Source of the DNA: Pseudomonadales bacterium
GTDB lineage: Bacteria > Pseudomonadota > Gammaproteobacteria > Pseudomonadales > Azotimanducaceae
DNA: 64,000 nucleotides
Assembly (NCBI GenBank): GCA_012103505.1
Contig: WLWP01000001.1
Location: forward strand, 1,922,001 to 1,986,000
Reading direction: 5' to 3'
Part shown: positions 61,574-64,000 of the stretch, piece after piece
How the letters are laid out: each line of letters opens with the position of its first letter
Numbering within the stretch: the stretch's first letter is position 1
Made by a program: the position numbers and the translations under genes
The notes under the pieces: generated by a model
Seen by the model: only the letters and a program-made list of their open reading frames with translations
The model's database searches: none
Told to the model about the DNA's origin: nothing

Positions 61574-62101
61574 GTGACCGAACACGTGTTTGAAATCGCG
61601 CCAAGCGGGCGCTCTAAGTGTCGAAGTTGTGGTGGCGCGATCGCCAAGGACAGCATTCGTTTTGGCGAGGTCATGCCTAACCCTTTTGGCGATGGCAACA
61701 TGACCCAATGGCACCACCCGGGCTGCGCCGCTTTTCGCCGTCCGGAGCCATTGCTAGAAGCTCTTGCAGCAGATGGCTATGAGGGCCCTGATGTTAGGGA
61801 GATAACTCGTCAAGCTGAGTCCATCCAACCCCACCGACGACTACAACGCATAGGCAAAGCTGAACGGGCTTCGAGCGGTCGGGCTAAGTGCCGTGCGTGC
61901 CAAGAACTCATCGAAAAAGAAGCATGGCGCCTACCTCTCATCTTTTTCGAGGATGGCAACTACGCAAGCTCAGGGTTTATCCACGCAACTTGTACAACGC
62001 AGTACTGCGAAACACAGGAAGTCACAGACACGGTGCGTCATTTCGCAGCCGAGTTGGCCGCAGATGACCTCGATGAACTCATCAAGGCCATAATGGCCTA
62101 A
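61574..62101 (+). CDS. Protein with two PARP-type zinc fingers
   Basis: A 175-residue protein made of two PARP-like nick-sensing zinc fingers. Finger 1: SGRSKCRSCGG with Cys16 and Cys19, then WHHPGC with His48 and Cys51. Finger 2: SGRAKCRACQE with a Cys-x-x-Cys and, about 30 residues later, FIHATC with His-x-x-Cys. In PARP1 and DNA ligase III such CCHC fingers bind DNA breaks. Here they stand alone with a short acidic C-terminal helix and no catalytic domain. The GTG at 61574 has AAGGA upstream; it is divergent from the second selenoprotein gene. DNA binding is inferred from the motif. Confidence 0.88.
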   Translation: MTEHVFEIAPSGRSKCRSCGGAIAKDSIRFGEVMPNPFGDGNMTQWHHPGCAAFRRPEPLLEALAADGYEGPDVREITRQAESIQPHRRLQRIGKAERASSGRAKCRACQELIEKEAWRLPLIFFEDGNYASSGFIHATCTTQYCETQEVTDTVRHFAAELAADDLDELIKAIMA

Positions 62102-62104
62102 AGG

Positions 62105-62539
62105 CTAAACAGGCTCAGCAACAAATACCGGGATCGTTCTCGACGTTTTGCCCTGATACTCGTTGTAAGGAGGGAAAGCCTCGGCGCTCGCTTCCCAGAG
62201 TCGCGCTCGTTCATCGGCGTCTTCGACTTCGCGAACTCGCATCGTATGAACTTCAGTCGCGTCGCGAATTTCGACATCAGGGTTGGCTCTTAAGTTATAG
62301 ACCCAAACCGGATTCTTCGGCGCACCGCCCATTGATCCCACAAGGACATAGGCATCATCAACTTTGACACACATCAGAGGGATCTTGCGGATACCGCCCG
62401 TCTTGTTTCCCGTGTGGGTAACGATAATGCACGGCATACCCGTCTCCATCAACGTCACGCCCTCCGTACCACCACTACCTTCATAAAGCTCGACCTGCTT
62501 TCTGACCCAATCCAATGTCGGCGGGATGTATTCAGCCAT
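62105..62539 (-). CDS. Deazaflavin (F420)-dependent nitroreductase family protein (DDN type)
   Basis: A 144-residue protein of the DDN/split beta-barrel family: ETGMPCIIVTHTGNKTGGIRKIPLMCVK and YVLVGSMGGAPKNPVWVYNLRANPDVEI are its typical blocks. Such proteins use reduced F420 to reduce quinones or unsaturated compounds. The ATG at 62539 with GGAGAACACA is chosen; a Met four codons upstream has no support. It lies just downstream of an F420-type LLM gene, which supports a deazaflavin or flavin theme. Whether the organism makes F420 cannot be seen here. Confidence 0.88.
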   Translation of the reverse strand: MAEYIPPTLDWVRKQVELYEGSGGTEGVTLMETGMPCIIVTHTGNKTGGIRKIPLMCVKVDDAYVLVGSMGGAPKNPVWVYNLRANPDVEIRDATEVHTMRVREVEDADERARLWEASAEAFPPYNEYQGKTSRTIPVFVAEPV

Positions 62540-62552
62540 TGTGTTCTCCAAG

Positions 62553-63410
62553 TTAAATCGACGTATTGAGTTCTGTGAGGTGGTCTAGTCTAGCAGCCAT
62601 CGACGCATCACTGTCTAGCATGACAAGCGGAATTAACCGGTCAACGCCAAGATCTCGAAACGCTCTCGCCGCGCCCACATCATCAATTGCTGGCATCATT
62701 ACGATGTCAAAGTCGTCGCGGCTACGACCAGCAGCTGACAAATGTATATCCAAACGTTTGAGAATTGCCTCTGCAGCCCGTGGGTCTTGACCAAAACCCA
62801 GCCAGCCCTGACCTAGCGTTGCAGCCCGTTTGAGCGCAGCATCACTAAAACCCCCGACAATCAGTGGGATCGAGCCATTCACAGGTTTAGGGTCCATTCT
62901 GGCACCTTGGACTTGGAAGTGGGAGCCTTGATGATCAGTGATAGGATCACGCCAAAGTTTCGCCATCAGTGCGAGTGCTTCATCACACCGCGCGCCGCGA
63001 TCCGACCAATCATAGCCGCACGACAGTACTTCTTCTTTGCACCAACCTACGCCTACCCCTAGATCTACGCGCCCACCAGTCAGCCAATCTAACGTCGCAA
63101 ATTCTTTCGCCGTGTAAATCGGGTTGCGTTGGGGGATCAAAGATATGCTGGTGCCAAAACGTAAACTCTTCGTGTGGCCTGCGAGATAGCCAATGATAGT
63201 GCTCTGGTCCGGAACGCCACATCCTTCAGGAACAGGTAGCTTGCCATCAGGTGAACCAGGATAGCCAAACTCCATCTCATCGAAGAGCAAGACATGCTCA
63301 CCGAACCATATCGAGTCCAACCCGTTTTCATCCATGCCGCGCGCCAGGTTGATCAAACGGTCTGGTGGAACTACCGGGGCAAAAAAAGACGCGACCGCAC
63401 CAATCTTCAT
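62553..63410 (-). CDS. LLM-class F420-dependent oxidoreductase
   Basis: A 285-residue luciferase-like TIM-barrel protein of the TIGR03619-like F420 group. Marks are KIGAVASFFAPVV, DENGLDSIWFGEHVLLF, LRFGTSISLIPQRNPIYTAKEFATLDWLTGGRVDLGVGVGWCKEEV, and DPKPVNGSIPLIVGGFSDAALKRAATLGQGWLGFG. It reduces or oxidises a substrate with F420H2 or FMN. It follows a dienelactone hydrolase gene and precedes the DDN-type gene in the same direction. Confidence 0.9.
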   Translation of the reverse strand: MKIGAVASFFAPVVPPDRLINLARGMDENGLDSIWFGEHVLLFDEMEFGYPGSPDGKLPVPEGCGVPDQSTIIGYLAGHTKSLRFGTSISLIPQRNPIYTAKEFATLDWLTGGRVDLGVGVGWCKEEVLSCGYDWSDRGARCDEALALMAKLWRDPITDHQGSHFQVQGARMDPKPVNGSIPLIVGGFSDAALKRAATLGQGWLGFGQDPRAAEAILKRLDIHLSAAGRSRDDFDIVMMPAIDDVGAARAFRDLGVDRLIPLVMLDSDASMAARLDHLTELNTSI

Positions 63411-63422
63411 ATCTTCGTTTCC

Positions 63423-64000
63423 TTACTGCTTTAATTTTCGTTCGTACATCGAAAAAACTGACTCCCAAACACTTTCAGCGGCCGCCTCAACGTAGCCAGG
63501 TCGTTCTGGAAAACAAAAACCGTGCTCAGTACCTGCGTGGATCAACATCTGATATTCACAGTCGGCGGCCTCAAGTTCTTGTTCAAGCGTTGGGATAACA
63601 AAGTCTTCAACAAAGTGGTCTTGCTCTGCAAAACCTAGATAAAGCTCCCCAGAAATTTTCGAGATGAGTTTGTGTGGCGAATCGTCTTTGTCCGTGACCA
63701 TGCGAGTCCCGTATAGAGATGCTGTGGCCTTGATTCTGTCTGGGAAGGTGCCTGCCGCGGTAAGAACGAATTGACCACTCATGCAATAGCCAATGGTGCC
63801 GACTGCCCCTGACGCTTCAGGCACCTCGCTCAAGTATTCTAACAAACCCTGCGTATCCGCCATAACCATCTCGTTGGTAAGCTTGCTGCCCACTGCAAAC
63901 ATCTTTTTGAGTTCGCTTCCACCTTTCGACAAATCAAAGCGAACCGTGCCTTCCCGATAGTAGAGATCAGGCAAGACCCCGATAAACCCGTTTTCAGCAA
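63423..64000 (-). CDS. Dienelactone hydrolase family protein, 5' end cut by window
   Basis: At least 192 residues of an alpha/beta hydrolase of the dienelactone hydrolase family; the frame is open to the end of the window, and the residues GFIGVLPDLYYREG just inside it match the family's N-terminal region, so the start lies outside. GYCMSG holds the nucleophilic Cys, ELYLGFAEQDHFV the catalytic Asp, and HAGTEHGFCFPERPGY the catalytic His. It hydrolyses dienelactones or related esters in aromatic degradation. Probably the first gene of an operon with the LLM and DDN genes. Confidence 0.9.
   Translation of the reverse strand, partial: AENGFIGVLPDLYYREGTVRFDLSKGGSELKKMFAVGSKLTNEMVMADTQGLLEYLSEVPEASGAVGTIGYCMSGQFVLTAAGTFPDRIKATASLYGTRMVTDKDDSPHKLISKISGELYLGFAEQDHFVEDFVIPTLEQELEAADCEYQMLIHAGTEHGFCFPERPGYVEAAAESVWESVFSMYERKLKQ

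Overview
The window is about 64 kb of compact bacterial DNA of moderate GC, with about 67 protein genes packed on both strands. I see no rRNA, tRNA, transposase, phage genes or CRISPR array, and no gap between called genes longer than 300 bases. Gene content (Coq4-type quinone protein, TcuAB, YchJ remnant, DUF2799 and DUF1272 proteins, MFS-PlsC fusion, ornithine-lipid type acyltransferases, many lipoboxes) suggests a Gram-negative proteobacterium, most likely an aerobic, probably marine gammaproteobacterium. This placement is inference. The mix of class III CoA-transferases, enoyl-CoA hydratases, LLM flavin/F420 oxidoreductases, PhyH, sulfatase and PQQ enzymes is that of an organism that uses many unusual organic compounds.

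Layout. 1-5 kb: MATE exporter, epimerase-type reductase, acetyltransferase, serine hydrolase. 5-14.2 kb: two MFS carriers and a catabolic set (VOC protein, phosphotriesterase-like lactonase; then thiolase, OB/zinc acyl-CoA binding protein, carboxymuconolactone decarboxylase-like protein, two CoA-transferases). 14.2-17.8 kb: SDR plus peroxiredoxin, nuclease, acyl-CoA dehydrogenase. 17.9-25 kb: S41 protease lipoprotein, LLM oxidoreductase, thioredoxin lipoprotein, Coq4-like protein, enoyl-CoA hydratase, membrane protein, ThDP enzyme. 25.1-28.1 kb: a two-gene unit ending in a selenoprotein, then arsR-arsI. 28.1-38.4 kb: PhyH/VOC/ECH operon, aminotransferase, HpcH aldolase, SDR, MFS-acyltransferase fusion, MFS carrier. 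39.2-48.7 kb: PQQ dehydrogenase-VOC-sulfatase-CoA transferase operon and tcuAB. 48.9-57.3 kb: methyltransferase, LLM enzyme, hydrolase, membrane/START/ATP-grasp genes, lipid acyltransferase set, broken TPR gene. 57.3-64 kb: phosphotransferase, HAD, cupin, CmcJ-like protein with a second selenoprotein, PARP-finger protein, DDN-like and LLM enzymes, dienelactone hydrolase (cut by the window end).

The most striking content is selenium-related. Three genes are each interrupted by one in-frame UGA at a position where selenocysteine makes chemical sense, and each UGA is followed at the right distance by a small hairpin whose loop contains GGUC or CGUGA. Two are distant relatives of glycine/proline reductase subunit B (both with Sec-Pro-Val-Cys-His-Gln) and one is a periplasmic-type peroxiredoxin with Sec in the PxxxTxxU position. 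A conventional gene caller would split all three. The GrdB-like proteins occur without any other glycine reductase subunit. One is coupled to an unrecognised protein with an internal repeat, preceded by a leader ORF whose ribosome site lies in an 11-bp hairpin. The other is coupled to a CmcJ-like oxidoreductase. A fourth in-frame UGA, in the TPR gene, has no such hairpin and looks like a nonsense mutation.
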